Positions 1 to 10,250 of a stretch of 64,000 nt of DNA are shown here, one piece after another (the stretch's first letter is position 1; each line of letters starts with the position of its first letter). The stretch is from Pelobates cultripes (Eukaryota > Chordata > Amphibia > Anura > Pelobatidae), in the NCBI GenBank assembly GCA_933207985.1, contig OW240916.1, positions 82,907,781 to 82,971,780 on the forward strand, in the 5' to 3' direction. The notes beneath the pieces are model-generated. The model made no database searches. It was not told where the DNA came from and worked only from the letters and a program-made list of their open reading frames with translations. The position numbers were made by a program, and so were the translations under genes.

Positions 1-545
1 TAGTGCTAGCAAATTAAATTCCCTTTACTTTCGGCATGGGTTGTCAGGCAGGTCCTGCTAATTGTAATTAATTAAGATACCTAATTATGTAAAAATATTA
101 CATAAATATATATGTAGAATTAATATATGTATATATATACGTATGTGTATATATATGTATATATCTATATATTTTTTTTTAAATATTTGTATTTATATAT
201 AGGTATATATATAGTGATATATATGTATATATTTATATATATAGATATATATATTATTTCGTTCTACATGTATTTTGATATATATATATTAATTTCACAA
301 AACAGAACGAAATAACACACATCTATATATTTTTTAATTATTTATTTTTAATTATTTTTTTAATTTTATTTTTTAACGTATTTACATTTTTATTTTTTTT
401 ATATTATATATAAATATATATATAACGATAATTATATATATATATTTAATCAGTATCAGTCTACGTGTAATATATATATATATATATATAATTATATATA
501 TATTAATAGTAAAATACACCTAGACGGTGTACGTGTGTGTATGTA

Positions 546-2111
546 CAGGGAGTGCAGAATTATTAGGCAAGTTGTATTTTTGAGGATTCATTTTATTATT
601 GAACAACAACCATGTTCTCAATGAACCCAAAAAACTCATTAATATCAAAGCTGAATATTTTTGGAAGTAGTTTTTAGTTTGTTTTTAGTTATAGCTATGG
701 TTAGTTAGGGGGATATCTGTGTGTGCAGGTGACTATTACTGTGCATAATTATTAGGCAACTTAACAAAAAACAAATATATACCCATTTCAATTATTTATT
801 ATTACCAGTGAAACCAATATAACATCTCAACATTCACAAATATACATTTCTGACATTCAAAAACAAAACAAAAACAAATCAGTGACCAATATAGCCACCT
901 TTCTTTGCAAGGACACTCAAAAGCCTGCCATCCATGGATTCTGTCAGTGTTTTGATCTGTTCACCATCAACATTGCGTGAAGCAGCAACCACAGCCTCCA
1001 GACACTGTTCAGAGAGGTGTACTGTTTTCCCTCCTTGTAAATCTCACATTTGATGATGGACCACAGGTTCTCAATGGGGTTCAGATCAGGTGAACAAGGA
1101 GGCCATGTCATTAGATTTTTCTTCTTTTATACCCTTTCTTGCCAGCCACGCTGTGGAGTACTTGGACGCGTGTGATGGAGCATTGTCCTGCATGAAAATC
1201 ATGTTTTCTTGAAGGATGCAGACTTCTTCCTGTACCACTGCTTGAAGAAGGTGTCTTCCAGGAACTGGCAGTAGGACTGGGAGTTGAGCTTGACTCCATC
1301 CTCAACCGAAAAGGCCCCACAAGCTCATCTTTGATGATACCAGCCCAAACCAGTACTCCACCTCCACCTTGCTGGCGTCTGAGTCGGACTGGAGCTCTCT
1401 GCCCTTTACCAATCCAGCCACGGGCCATCCATCTGGCCCATCAAGACTCACTCTCATTTCATCAGTCCATAAAACCTTAGAAAAATCAGTCTTGAGATAT
1501 TTCTTGGCCCAGTCTTGGCGTTTCAGCTTGTGTGTCTTGTTCAGTGGTGGTCGTCTTTCAGCCTTTCTTACCTTGGCCATGTCTCGGAGTATTGCACACC
1601 TTGTGCTTTTGGGCACTCCAGTGATGTTGCAGCTCTGAAATATGGCCAAACTGGTGGCAAGTGGCATGGTGGCAGCTGCACGCTTGACTTTTCTCAGTTC
1701 ATGGGCAGTTATTTTGCGCCTTGGTTTTTCCACACGCTTCTTGCGACCCTGTTGACTATTTTGAATGAAACGCTTGATTGTTCGATGATCACGCTTCAGA
1801 AGCTTTGCAATTTTAAGAGTGCTGCATCCCTCTGCAAGATATCTCACTATTTTTGACTTTTCTGAGCCTGTCAAGTCCTTCTTTTGGCCCATTTTGCCAA
1901 AGGAAAGGAAGTTGCCTAATAATTATGCACACCTGATATAGGGTGTTGATGTCATTAGACCACACCCCTTCTCATTACAGAGATGCACATCACCTAATAT
2001 GCTTAAATTGGTAGTAGGCTTTCGAGCCTATACAGCTTGGAGTAAGACAACATGCATAAAGAGGATGATGTGGTCAAAATACTCATTTGCCTAATAATTC
2101 TGCACTCCCTG
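546..2111 (-). mobile_element. Tc1/mariner DNA transposon, near full length
   Basis: The element starts CAGGGAGTGCAGAATTATTA and ends with the inverted copy TAATAATTCTGCACTCCCTG. It is flanked by TA at 544-545 and 2112-2113, the usual Tc1/mariner target duplication. A second copy of the inner repeat (TTGCCTAATAATTATGCAC) lies near 1912 and, inverted, near 740, so the TIRs are bipartite. From memory it closely resembles a widely shared vertebrate Tc1/mariner family found in fish, amphibians and lampreys. It sits inside TTAA element copy A, whose AT-rich core resumes on both sides. Confidence 0.95.
879..1892 (-). pseudogene. Tc1/mariner transposase, frameshifted
   Basis: Reading leftward from the ATG at 1892, the protein begins MGQKKDLTGSEKSKIV, with helix-turn-helix DNA-binding segments over about residues 1-110 (including CSTLKIAKLLKRDHRTIKRF). 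The start of the DDE catalytic domain follows (FSKVLWTDEMRVSLDGPDGW, first catalytic Asp in WTDE). The frame breaks near 1425, continues in another frame as ARGWIGKGQRAPVRLRRQQG, and breaks again near 1308. The catalytic C-terminus resumes left of there and would stop at about 879-881. An active enzyme would cut and paste the element by binding the TIRs. At least two single-base deletions make this copy non-coding. Confidence 0.9.
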
Positions 2112-2482
2112 TATATGTGTATATATATACTTAGATCATATATATATAATATATACATATGATCTAAGTATATATTATTATTTTTTTACACCAATAAATT
2201 TAATTTTAATTTTATTTCCAGCCAGCAGGGGGACCACCTGTCATTACAGGCAGCCCCCCTGCTGGCAATGCAGGAGGCAGCCTACCCGGCCATGTGATTG
2301 TGGGGTCCTCGCTAGGACCCCACTCTCACATGGCCGGGGAGCACCGGAGGAGAAGGATCTGCCGCGGGGGGGGCTCCCTGGGAGCAAAAACCGGAGGGCG
2401 TACAATTACGCCCGGCAGCGTTTAGAGCCGCCTATAATAGGGCGTAATTGTACGTCCTCCGGTTTTAAGGGGTTAAACTAAC

Positions 2483-2529
<47 letters not shown>

Positions 2530-2532
<3 letters not shown>

Positions 2533-3090
2533 TTTGTCCCCAATCTCATCTCACCCCCACCCACAGTATATAATTATTACTAAAATACCCCTATCCTGCT
2601 CACCTGTCCCCGGCCACACCATCTTCATTACTTCAACTTTACTCCCCTCCCCTCTCTATTCATCCCATGCACTCTACATATACCTTTCCAGACAATCTCC
2701 TCTAACTCCTCCCACATCATCTATATACCTACAAAACTTTCAAATCCTACTTCCCACTTCCTTTCTATCCTTCTGCTCCTAGCAGCTTTTGATGTCTCTC
2801 CAAACCCGGGTCCCATCTCAGCAAACCCACCATGTACTAGCTCAAGGAACCACATCAATCTCATACCCATCTCATATTACTCTTCCTCTAAATCCTCTTT
2901 CAATACTGCCCTCTGGAATGCACGCTCTGTTTGCAATATTACAAAATCCACTGCTGTCCACGACCTCTTCATCTCTCGTTCCCTAGATTTACTAGCCTTA
3001 ACAAAAACATCGCCTCTGACCCCTCTGACACTGCTACCCCTGTATTTTTATCCTTTGATGGTCTTCAACTTACTCACAACCCAAGTGTCA
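2530..3090 (+). mobile_element. L2-clade LINE fragment, start of the ORF2 endonuclease region
   Basis: One frame around 2690-3085 reads PTKLSNPTSHFLSILLLL, then a DVSPNPGP motif, then ALWNARSVCNITKSTAVHDL and ISRSLDLLALTKT. The last two match the beginning of the apurinic endonuclease domain of L2-type LINEs (NARS and LLALTET signatures). The expected Glu of LTET is Lys, so the copy is decayed. The frame ends near 3090, after which unrelated sequence follows. It is separate from the opposite-strand L2 at 3441-6150. Confidence 0.75.
2764..2814 (+). other. 2A-like motif in the L2 reading frame
   Basis: In the L2 frame the sequence reads SILLLLAAF followed by DVSPNPGP at 2791-2814. 2A peptides cause ribosome skipping between the final Gly and Pro; their consensus is D-V/I-E-x-N-P-G-P after a hydrophobic stretch. 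Here the Glu is Ser. 2A-like motifs are known at the N-terminus of some non-LTR retrotransposon proteins. Whether this variant is active cannot be judged from sequence. Confidence 0.6.
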
Positions 3091-3145
3091 GGATATACTA
3101 ATATACCCAACACGCAGAACTTAAGTAAAAAATAAAGAAAGCCAA

Positions 3146-3434
3146 ATGCGCATGCACGGCCAGAGCCGCACGTGCATTAAAAACACCCATAGGAAAGCAT
3201 TTCTCAATGCTTTCCTATGGACGTTCTGCATGCTCAATGCGATTTTCGCATTGAGCGTCGGGGGAAGCGCCTCTAGCGGTTGTCAGGAAGACAGTCAACT
3301 AGAGGCTGGATTAACCCTGCAATGTTTCTCTGAAACTGCTATGTTTACATCTGAAGGGTTAAAACCTGAGAGACCTGGCACCCAGACCACTTCATTAAGC
3401 TGAAGTGGTCTGGGTGACTATAGTGGTCCTTTAA
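3146..3434. mobile_element. T2-type MITE, one end recognisable
   Basis: The right end reads GACTATAGTGGTCCTTTAA, with TTAA at 3431-3434, the inverted form of the TTAAAGG termini of T2-family MITEs. Just inside is a hairpin (CACCCAGACCACTTC / GAAGTGGTCTGGGTG near 3379-3416). A second hairpin (CATAGGAAAGCATT / AATGCTTTCCTATG) lies near 3188-3220. The left terminus is not clear. Confidence 0.65.
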
Positions 3435-4361
3435 TGTTGTTTTAGGTATATTATTATTATGTTATTATTTATATAGCGCCAACAAATTCCGCTACAGTGG
3501 GTGGATGAACAGACATGTAGTTGTAACCAGACAAGTTGGACACACAGGAACAGAGTGGTTGAGGGCCCTGCTCAATGATCTTACATGCTAGAGGGAGTGG
3601 GGTAAAGTGACACAAAAGGTAAGGATAGTATTAGACTAATGACAGTTGCAAGAGAGGAATCAGTCGGGAGCTATTAATTGTCTGGAAAGGTATATAAGCT
3701 TTTATGAAGTAGTGGGTTTTTAATCATTTTTTGAAGGAGTGAAGACTGGGTGAGCATCTAACGGAGGAGGGAAATGAGCTCCACTGGAACGAGGCAGCCC
3801 TGGACTAGTCTTTAAGGCGAGCATCAGAGGTGGGAGTAAGTACAGAAGATAGATGTAAGTCTTCAGCAGAGCGTAAGGGCCTAGATGGGGCATACTAGTA
3901 TTAGTATTAGATGTATTAGTGAGGATAGATAGGTGGGAGCAGCATTATGTAGAGATTTAAAAGCAAGAACCAGAATTTTAAATTGAGCCCTATATCTTAC
4001 AGGAAGCCAACGTAGGGACTGACAGAAAGGTGAGGCATGGGAGGTGCGGGCGGACAGGAAAATGAGCCTCGCCGCATTCATTAGGGACTGTAACGACACA
4101 CGTTGGGAGCACATAACACCACTGAGAAGCGGATTACAGTAATCAAGGCAAGAAAGGACAATGGAATGGATCAGCACCTTAGTCGCATCTGGCGTTAAGT
4201 AGGGTTGAATGCGCGCAATGTTTTTGAGATGGAAACAACAGGATTTGGCAATAGACTGAACATGAGGCATTAAGGAGAGTCAAAGAGAACACCTAGGCAG
4301 CGAGCCTGCGTGGTGAGGCTGATGGTAGCATCGTTGACTTGGAGGGAGACAGACACAGGAG

Positions 4362-5456
4362 CAGAGGCGGATCCAGAGCCTGATCTCGGGAGGGGCACTT
4401 GTAGATTATTTAAATAAATAATCCAGACACAATAACCACTACAGCTCAGTGTAGTGGTTATGGTGCCAATAGTGCCGGGACCCCCTCCCAGAGTAAGTAG
4501 TCAAACCGTTTAAGAACAGTTTGACAATTTACCTGAGGTCTGCTGGGAAATGGGCCTGCCATAGGGCATAGGAGCAGTGGCGTGTGTGAGTGGTGCAATG
4601 TGTGAGGGGTGCAGTGTGTGTGTGTGAGGGGGACAGTGTGTGAGCAGTGTGTGTGGGTGAAGGTTGCAGTGTGTGAGTGAGGGCTGCAGTGTATGTCAGG
4701 GGCGCAGTGTGTGTGTTGGGGGGCAGTATATGTGTGGGTCAGTATGTGTGTGTGACAGTATGTGTGTGTGACAGTTGCAGTGTATGTGTGTATGGGGAGC
4801 AGTGTATGTGTAGGGCAATATGTGTATGGGGGGCAGTGTATGTGTAAGGCAATGTGTGTATGGGGGGGCAGTATATGTGTAGGGCAATGTGTGTATGGGG
4901 CAGTGTATGCGTGTGTGTGGGGCAATGTGTGTGTGGGCAGTGTATGGGTGTATGGGGCAGTGTGTGTGTATGGGGGGCGGTGTGTGTGTTTAGGGTGTGA
5001 GTGTGTGTGATAAGGCTAGGGGGCTTTTTAATATGCTTTTTAAATTTTTTATTTAATTAAAATAAATATTCATTATCCCCCCCCCCTCCCTTCTTACCTT
5101 TAATGTGGGAGGAGGGGGGACATTTCTCCTTACCTGGTGGTCCATGGGGAGACCCTGGTGGTACCAGTGGTGAGGTGAACTCTAGCGCTCCAGGGCTAGA
5201 GTTCACTCTAGCAAGATTTGGAGCGTTGCCGTGGTAACCTCGGCAACGCTCCGTGTTCTCGAGAGTAGGACCCGGAGGAGCTGCAGGCTCCAGGTCCTCT
5301 CTCCCTCCCCTCAGCTGCCAGCATAGTGCCTGTCCATCCGGTCCGTGAAGGCACATTGCAGGGCTAGCGCCTGCATGTGCTGACAGGGGAGAAGGAGACT
5401 GTCGGTTTTCTCGGGGGGGGCAATTGCCCCGTTGCCTCCCCTTGGATCCGCCACTG
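4362..5456 (+). mobile_element. hAT-like MITE with perfect 8-bp target duplication
   Basis: It begins CAGAGGCGGATCCAG and ends CTTGGATCCGCCACTG, giving short imperfect terminal inverted repeats. It is flanked by CACAGGAG at 4354-4361 and 5457-5464, an exact 8-bp duplication as expected for hAT insertion. Inside are a hairpin module (ACCACTACAGC...GTAGTGGTTATGG, 4434-4462), a TG-rich microsatellite (about 4580-5010), and a GC-rich block with CGTTGCCGTGGTAAC near 5224. It encodes no transposase. A diverged relative occupies 46742-47440. Confidence 0.9.
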
Positions 5457-5927
5457 CACAGGAGTAGCAACACTTGCGGTGGAAAGACTAGAATTTAAGT
5501 TTTGGTCAAGTTGAGTTTAAGGAAGTGGGCAGCCATCCAGTTAAAAATAGCAGAGAGTCAGTCAGAGACACTAGTCAAGAGGGACGGGAAGAGATCAGGA
5601 AAGGACAGGTAGATTTGTGTGTCAACCGCAAAGAAATGATATTGGAAGCCAAAGGATGATGCTAATGAGTTTACCAAGGGAGGCAGTATCGATAGAGAAC
5701 AGTAGAGGACCAAGGACTAAATCTTGGGGGGCACCAACAGAGAGGAGTTGGGGAGAAGAAGCAGAGCCAGAGAAAGAAACACTGAAAAAGTGCTGGGAGA
5801 GGTAGGAGGAGCACCAGGAGAGAGCAATATCTTGTAGACCGATATTGCGGAGGATGAGAAGGAGCTGTTGATGATCAACAGTGTCAAAAGCTGCAGACAC
5901 TTCATAGGGTGGTGCATGCTGATAGGC

Positions 5928-6002
5928 AGGAGAGAGAAGGAGCGCACACAGTGCCTTCTCTCTCCTGCACACGTCAGACGTATTTTAATACGTCTGACGT
6001 GT
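5928..6002. repeat. Two adjacent hairpins
   Basis: The first has perfect 13-bp arms (AGGAGAGAGAAGG at 5928-5940, CCTTCTCTCTCCT at 5954-5966). The second has perfect 16-bp arms (ACACGTCAGACGTATT at 5969-5984, AATACGTCTGACGTGT at 5987-6002) with a 2-base loop. They lie between the reverse transcriptase and endonuclease remnants of the L2 element, at a deletion or insertion junction. Confidence 0.8.
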
Positions 6003-6150
6003 ACATGGCCTTTTTAGACAGTGTGAACTTCAAAAAGAAGAAAAGGATAGGGCAGGTGGAGTTATGGTTGAAAGGTACATTGAGGGGGTAAGAAAGATGC
6101 CTACACCACCTCCTTTACAGTTGAGTCTGGGAGTGTGAGAGAATTGTAGC

Positions 6151-6842
6151 CCACCAAAACACATACAGGTATTTGTATCTATACATGTATAGATATAGGA
6201 TACATATATTTGCACAGCCTTGGGGCTTTTTTATTTGTACAGCTGTGGATGTGGAGATTTTTATACTAGTTGAGCATGATATTCACAAGAAAATTCTCTT
6301 TACTTTTTTAAAAAGCAGTTTCTATCTACTTTTATCTACCATTTTTAAAGATATAGGATAGTAAAAGAACAGCATTGTTGCCATGTGTCATGGAAAGGAA
6401 AATTCAGTAAGTATTATTATATATTTTCCCATATTGCTGACTTTATTCTGCTTTGATCTTTGTTTTCTTTCTTTGTTTTCAATATTGCATCTTTTCACTA
6501 CTGTGCATCCGTGTTAATAGATGGGAAGAGACAGGGTTTAGGCTTACATAATGGGTAAGTTCAAATGGTTTAAAATGTGAGAGAACTCATTAAGCACTAT
6601 TATACTGCCACCTAGTGTGTGACATGAGAATGGACATGCATATATGGATTCAATCGGGTTGAGAATAACATGTCATTCATATTTTTTTATGGGAGAAGGA
6701 TACTTCAGGCACAATTTTAATGCATAGTTTGATAGCATTTGAAAATCAATACTAGTCCAATAAACCAAAAGGTTAATGTAACCAGATAAAAACGTCCCAA
6801 ATAGTGATGTTCCAAATGGTTCGCTGAACGGTTCGCCACAGA
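6151..6842. other. No recognisable gene or element
   Basis: This is AT-rich unique-looking sequence without coding potential or a clear repeat signature. The last 30 bases (TTCGCTGAACGGTTCGCC, near 6819) may be the outer part of the foldback that follows. Confidence 0.5.
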
Positions 6843-7163
6843 CGGCGAACATATGCGCTGTTCGGTCCGCCCCCTATTCATCATCATTGAGTAAACTTTG
6901 ACCCTGTACCTCACAGTCAGCAGACACATTCCAGCCAATCAGCAGCAGACCCTCCCTCCCAGGCCCTCCCACCTCCTGGACAGCTAACTAAGAATGTAGC
7001 TTCACAATGAATGTAAAATGGATGCTGTCCAGCAGGTGGGAGGGTCTGGGAGGGAGGGTCTGCTGCTGATTGGCTGGAATGTGTCTGCTGACTGTGAGGT
7101 ACAGGGTCAAAGTTTACTCAATGATGACATAGGGGGCGGACCGAACAGCGCTTATGTTCGCCG
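6843..7163. mobile_element. Foldback MITE with about 140-bp arms
   Basis: Left arm 6843-6984 and right arm 7024-7163 are nearly exact reverse complements, differing by a few substitutions and one short indel, around a loop of about 39 bases. The arms start with CGGCGAACAT and include CCAGCCAATCAGCAGCAGAC. No ORF is present, and the outer boundaries and target duplication were not resolved. Confidence 0.85.
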
Positions 7164-7929
7164 TGAGATGACGTAGCATGGCATGCTGCGTCCTCGTGGA
7201 ACGCAGCTGAGGAAATGATCCGACTTACCTGGTGTGCCACTTAGGGTGCCGCAAAACGGAGATGATGCAGTGGGATGTAGGGAGTCTTCCTCACGCCAGA
7301 TAAAGTCACAGCCAGCCAAATAACACAAGGGAGCTAACCCTTGCGAACACATCCAAAGTGAATATAAAACAAGGCAAACAGGAGAAAACAGCAAGTGGGA
7401 GCACACCTTCATAAGTTAAGTGGTAATTGCTATCAATCTTCTGTCTTTTGTTTTGTATGTTTATTCTGCAGAGGCTGGTAAAAACATTGAGTCTCCTGAC
7501 AATTAGTGAACCCCTAAGAAGAGGGGAAATAGAGACATGACAGAGGGTTGCATACAAGGGGCACTGTAAGATTTAAAGACCATCTAAACCCAGTTAATCC
7601 AAGTGAATTTCTGCCCATAGTGTGGGACAGATTACTAAAGAGGGCTGCAGTGAGCCAGGTCGAGTTGCCCAGATGCTCTTGTTACTTCTAGTGCCTCCTC
7701 TTTTATTTATTGTCTGTTTCTTCGCTCATATAACACTTTCCGCTTATCCCCTATTTCTGTTACTTAGCGCAATTTTTTGTGCAATAAAATAGTAAACAGA
7801 ATAGGAAGGAAAGAGAGGAAAAAAGGAAAGAGAAGGAAAGAGAAGAGAAAGAAAGAAAAAAAACATAATTGCGTACTAAGATAGAAAGGTGAAGGTGGGA
7901 GGGAAGGTGTGGAGGAGAAGTAGTTGGGG
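7164..7929. other. No recognisable gene
   Basis: This is non-coding sequence with a purine-rich run (GGAAAGAGAAGG type) at about 7798-7862. It leads into the A-rich L1 remnant at 7930. No TIR, LTR or RNA gene was seen. Confidence 0.5.
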
Positions 7930-8905
7930 AGCAAGAAATGCAAGACAGGAAAGGGTACTATACTAAAAGCAAAGATAGCACTAGCCTAAAGAGCATAAAA
8001 CTTCCAGAAGAAAGAGTTAAACTAAATTATAAAAACAAATTAAAATACAAATGGCTGCAAAAAAGACACAAAATGGTAAGCACCAAAAAAAAGAGAAAAC
8101 GCCTGAAAATAAAACAGAAAAACGCCTTTCCTTCTATTCACCAAAGCTATCAAGTAATAAAACAAACTTCTCTCCATCAGAGGATGGAATAAATAAAGTA
8201 AAAGTGGGAGAAATTCAAGAATAAAGAGAAGGAAGAAACGAATATAACAACGTAATCAGACACTTAGATACACAATTTGTAAATCTGAGAGAAGAAATCC
8301 AAGCTAATACTCTAGACATAAAGAAAACGTTGGTTGACTCTCAACCAACGTTTCCTAGGCATAGAAGAAAAACGAAATGGATTGGAACAAAAGGAAAAAG
8401 TCCACAAAGAAGAACATTTGGTGCTGAAAAAAAAAGATGGCTGACATGGAGAACAAACTGATCGATCTAGAGGATCGGTCAAGATGGACCAATTTAAGAA
8501 TTAGAGGAGTATCAGAACAAATAAATCTAAATAAATCTGGAATTATACATAGAGGAATTCTTTAACCCCTTCCAGACTGTGGAGGCATTAGGTATGTCCG
8601 CGATAAATTTGGGGTATTACTAAGGGTATTACACGATGCCTCGATATCGAGGCATCGTGGGATACCCCCCCACACTGCCAAGCACTCGAGTGATAATTCC
8701 CCCCAGTAGCGATCACTTCCGGGTTGCCGCACGTGGCGCCTGGCAGTGTGTAGCAGAGCATCGGAAGCCTTCAGGAGCCTTCAAGAACAACAACATTAGA
8801 TATTGCTGGGGCTCAAATAGATCCATAATAGTACATTGGAATGACACAAAGAAGATGTTTAAGGACCCAAAAGACCTGGAAGACTGGGCAATAGAATAGT
8901 TAAAG
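7930..8905 (+). pseudogene. Tx1-type L1 ORF1 remnant, interrupted
   Basis: An A-rich region reads in one frame MENKLIDLEDRSRWTNLRIR followed by GVSEQ at about 8449-8520, the coiled-coil end and RRM start typical of L1 ORF1 RNA-binding proteins. After a foreign insert at 8566-8785 it resumes with NNNIRYCWGSNRSIIVHWND and DPKDLEDW (8786-8899), matching the ORF1 C-terminal domain. Stops and frameshifts break it. It is probably the same L1 copy whose ORF2 lies at 13970-17494, now separated by other insertions. Confidence 0.7.
8566..8785 (+). mobile_element. TTAA (piggyBac-like) element, 5' end fragment
   Basis: TTAA at 8562-8565 is followed by CCCCTTCCAGACTGTGGAGG, close to the termini of the elements at 25832 and 48037. 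A perfect palindrome (ACGATGCCTCGATATCGAGGCATCGT, arms at 8634-8646 and 8647-8659) lies inside. No right terminus or second TTAA is seen before the L1 ORF1 resumes, so this is a truncated insertion within the L1. Confidence 0.65.
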
Positions 8906-9595
8906 TAACAAGAAATAATATAAGAAAATCCATTCATAAAAAGATTTAAGGACGTTTAAAAAGGAAGAAATAAAAAAAGGATGAAGAAAGAGAGGCTCAG
9001 AAATAATTATTTTTTTTCACTAAAAGCAATATTGCTTTAGATTCATACATTAAATGAAGCACGCTGCTATGATTAAATAATTGTATAATGAAATTATGAA
9101 TTATCACTTATAATAACTAGCACTAAAAATAGAGATTTAACTTAAATATTGGATTTAAGATATGTAGCACAGTGGGAATTTTTTATTTATTTATTTATTT
9201 ATTTTTCTCACATTGGTATTACAATATAATCCCCATGTGGGAGTATAAGAAGAGATAAATAATTTGAGTAATTTTTTGCAAAGCGTAAGATTTAGAAAAT
9301 GACCAAGAATTATCAAATTTTGGAGAAGTTTTGAACAATAATTTTGTGTAAAGATAATACTTTAGAAAATGAAATATAAGTCTGATACACTTACTAGAAA
9401 GGTGAAAACACTCATTGGGCACATTGACACTTTTGGTAATGGATATGTGGTATTATATAGGTTGAGTTTTCTGTCTTGGTTTAAGAAAAATAATTTGTGC
9501 TCTTGTTTCAAGGTATATGGATATAATGAGAATTTAATGTATAAATCAACCCTCCATATGCTCCCGCTTGGATGTCAGTTAGTGGACTTTAGCCC
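8906..9595. other. L1-derived spacer, no ORF recognised
   Basis: A-rich sequence following ORF1 leads to a TTAA insertion point at 9596-9599. An open frame at 9369-9599 has no recognisable motif. A (TTTA)n run lies at 9182-9204. Confidence 0.4.
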
Positions 9596-9904
9596 TTAAC
9601 CCCTAAAACGCCTCTAAATGGCTCTAAACACCGGAGTGCGGCATAGAACACCCTAACCGTCCTTTCTACTTACCCAGTACCCAGGGAGTCCCCCAACGTC
9701 CTCTTCGACCCCCCTGGGCCATGTGATCACGAAGTCCTTGCGAGGACCACATGATCACATGGATGGCATTTAGCCGTCCATAGCAATGCCAACAGGGGGA
9801 GTGCATGGAATGACAGGTACTCCCCCTGCTGCCTGTAAAAATAAAAATAAAGGTTTAAAACAATGTAAAATTAAATAATATATACTTAGACCTATATATA
9901 TTTA

Positions 9905-9935
<31 letters not shown>

Positions 9936-10250
9936 TAATATCAAAATACACGTACAATGATATTGATCAAATATATTTAATTTTCATTATATATATTTAT
10001 ATATAATATAAAAAAATTTAAATACGTTAAAAAATAAAATTAAAAAAATAATAATAAATTAAATATATATACATACATGTAAATTCGTTCTATTTTAAAA
10101 TTAATATATATATATATATTGATATCAAAATACATGTAGAACGAAATAATATATATATATCTATATACATAAGTATATATGTATAAATCACTATATATAT
10201 ACCTATATGTAAATAAAAATAATTAAAAAAAAATTATATACATATATATA

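Larger units (their letters stand above)
1..2472 (-). mobile_element. Non-autonomous TTAA (piggyBac-like) element, copy A, truncated by window edge
   Basis: This is the reverse complement of the first part of the element at 25832-27958. It ends in GGGG at 2472 followed by TTAA at 2473-2476. It holds a GC-rich subterminal block (about 2218-2472) with a short inverted repeat (GGGCGTACAATTACG near 2397, repeated inverted near 2440), then a long AT-rich core, then at 1-110 a stretch matching 26700-26815 in reverse. A Tc1/mariner copy interrupts the core at 546-2111. The terminal CCCCTT motif and TTAA target point to piggyBac-type mobilisation; no transposase is encoded. The other end lies left of the window. 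Confidence 0.75.
3441..6150 (-). mobile_element. L2-clade LINE, internally deleted and interrupted
   Basis: The 3' end lies at the left, in a TTATTATTATGTTATTATTTA tail followed by a motif common at frog L2 ends (TATATAGCGCCAACAAATTC near 3470). Moving right, the minus strand encodes the C-terminal part of reverse transcriptase, then its central motifs, and finally a remnant of the endonuclease domain at 6030-6150. A hAT-like MITE at 4362-5456 splits the reverse transcriptase, and a hairpin block at 5928-6002 marks a deletion between the two domains. Confidence 0.85.
3881..6150 (-). pseudogene. L2 LINE reverse transcriptase/endonuclease remnant
   Basis: Around 5622-5920 the minus strand reads [31 protein letters not shown] and [15 protein letters not shown]. 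These match L2 reverse transcriptase motifs, including the catalytic-region AFDTVDH. Across the MITE, 3881-4270 reads SCLDYCNPLLSG and QSLRWLPVRYRAQFKILVL, the typical C-terminal region. At 6030-6150 FGGLQFSHTPRLN and GGGVGIFLTPS come from the endonuclease domain. Frame changes and the internal deletion rule out function. Confidence 0.85.
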
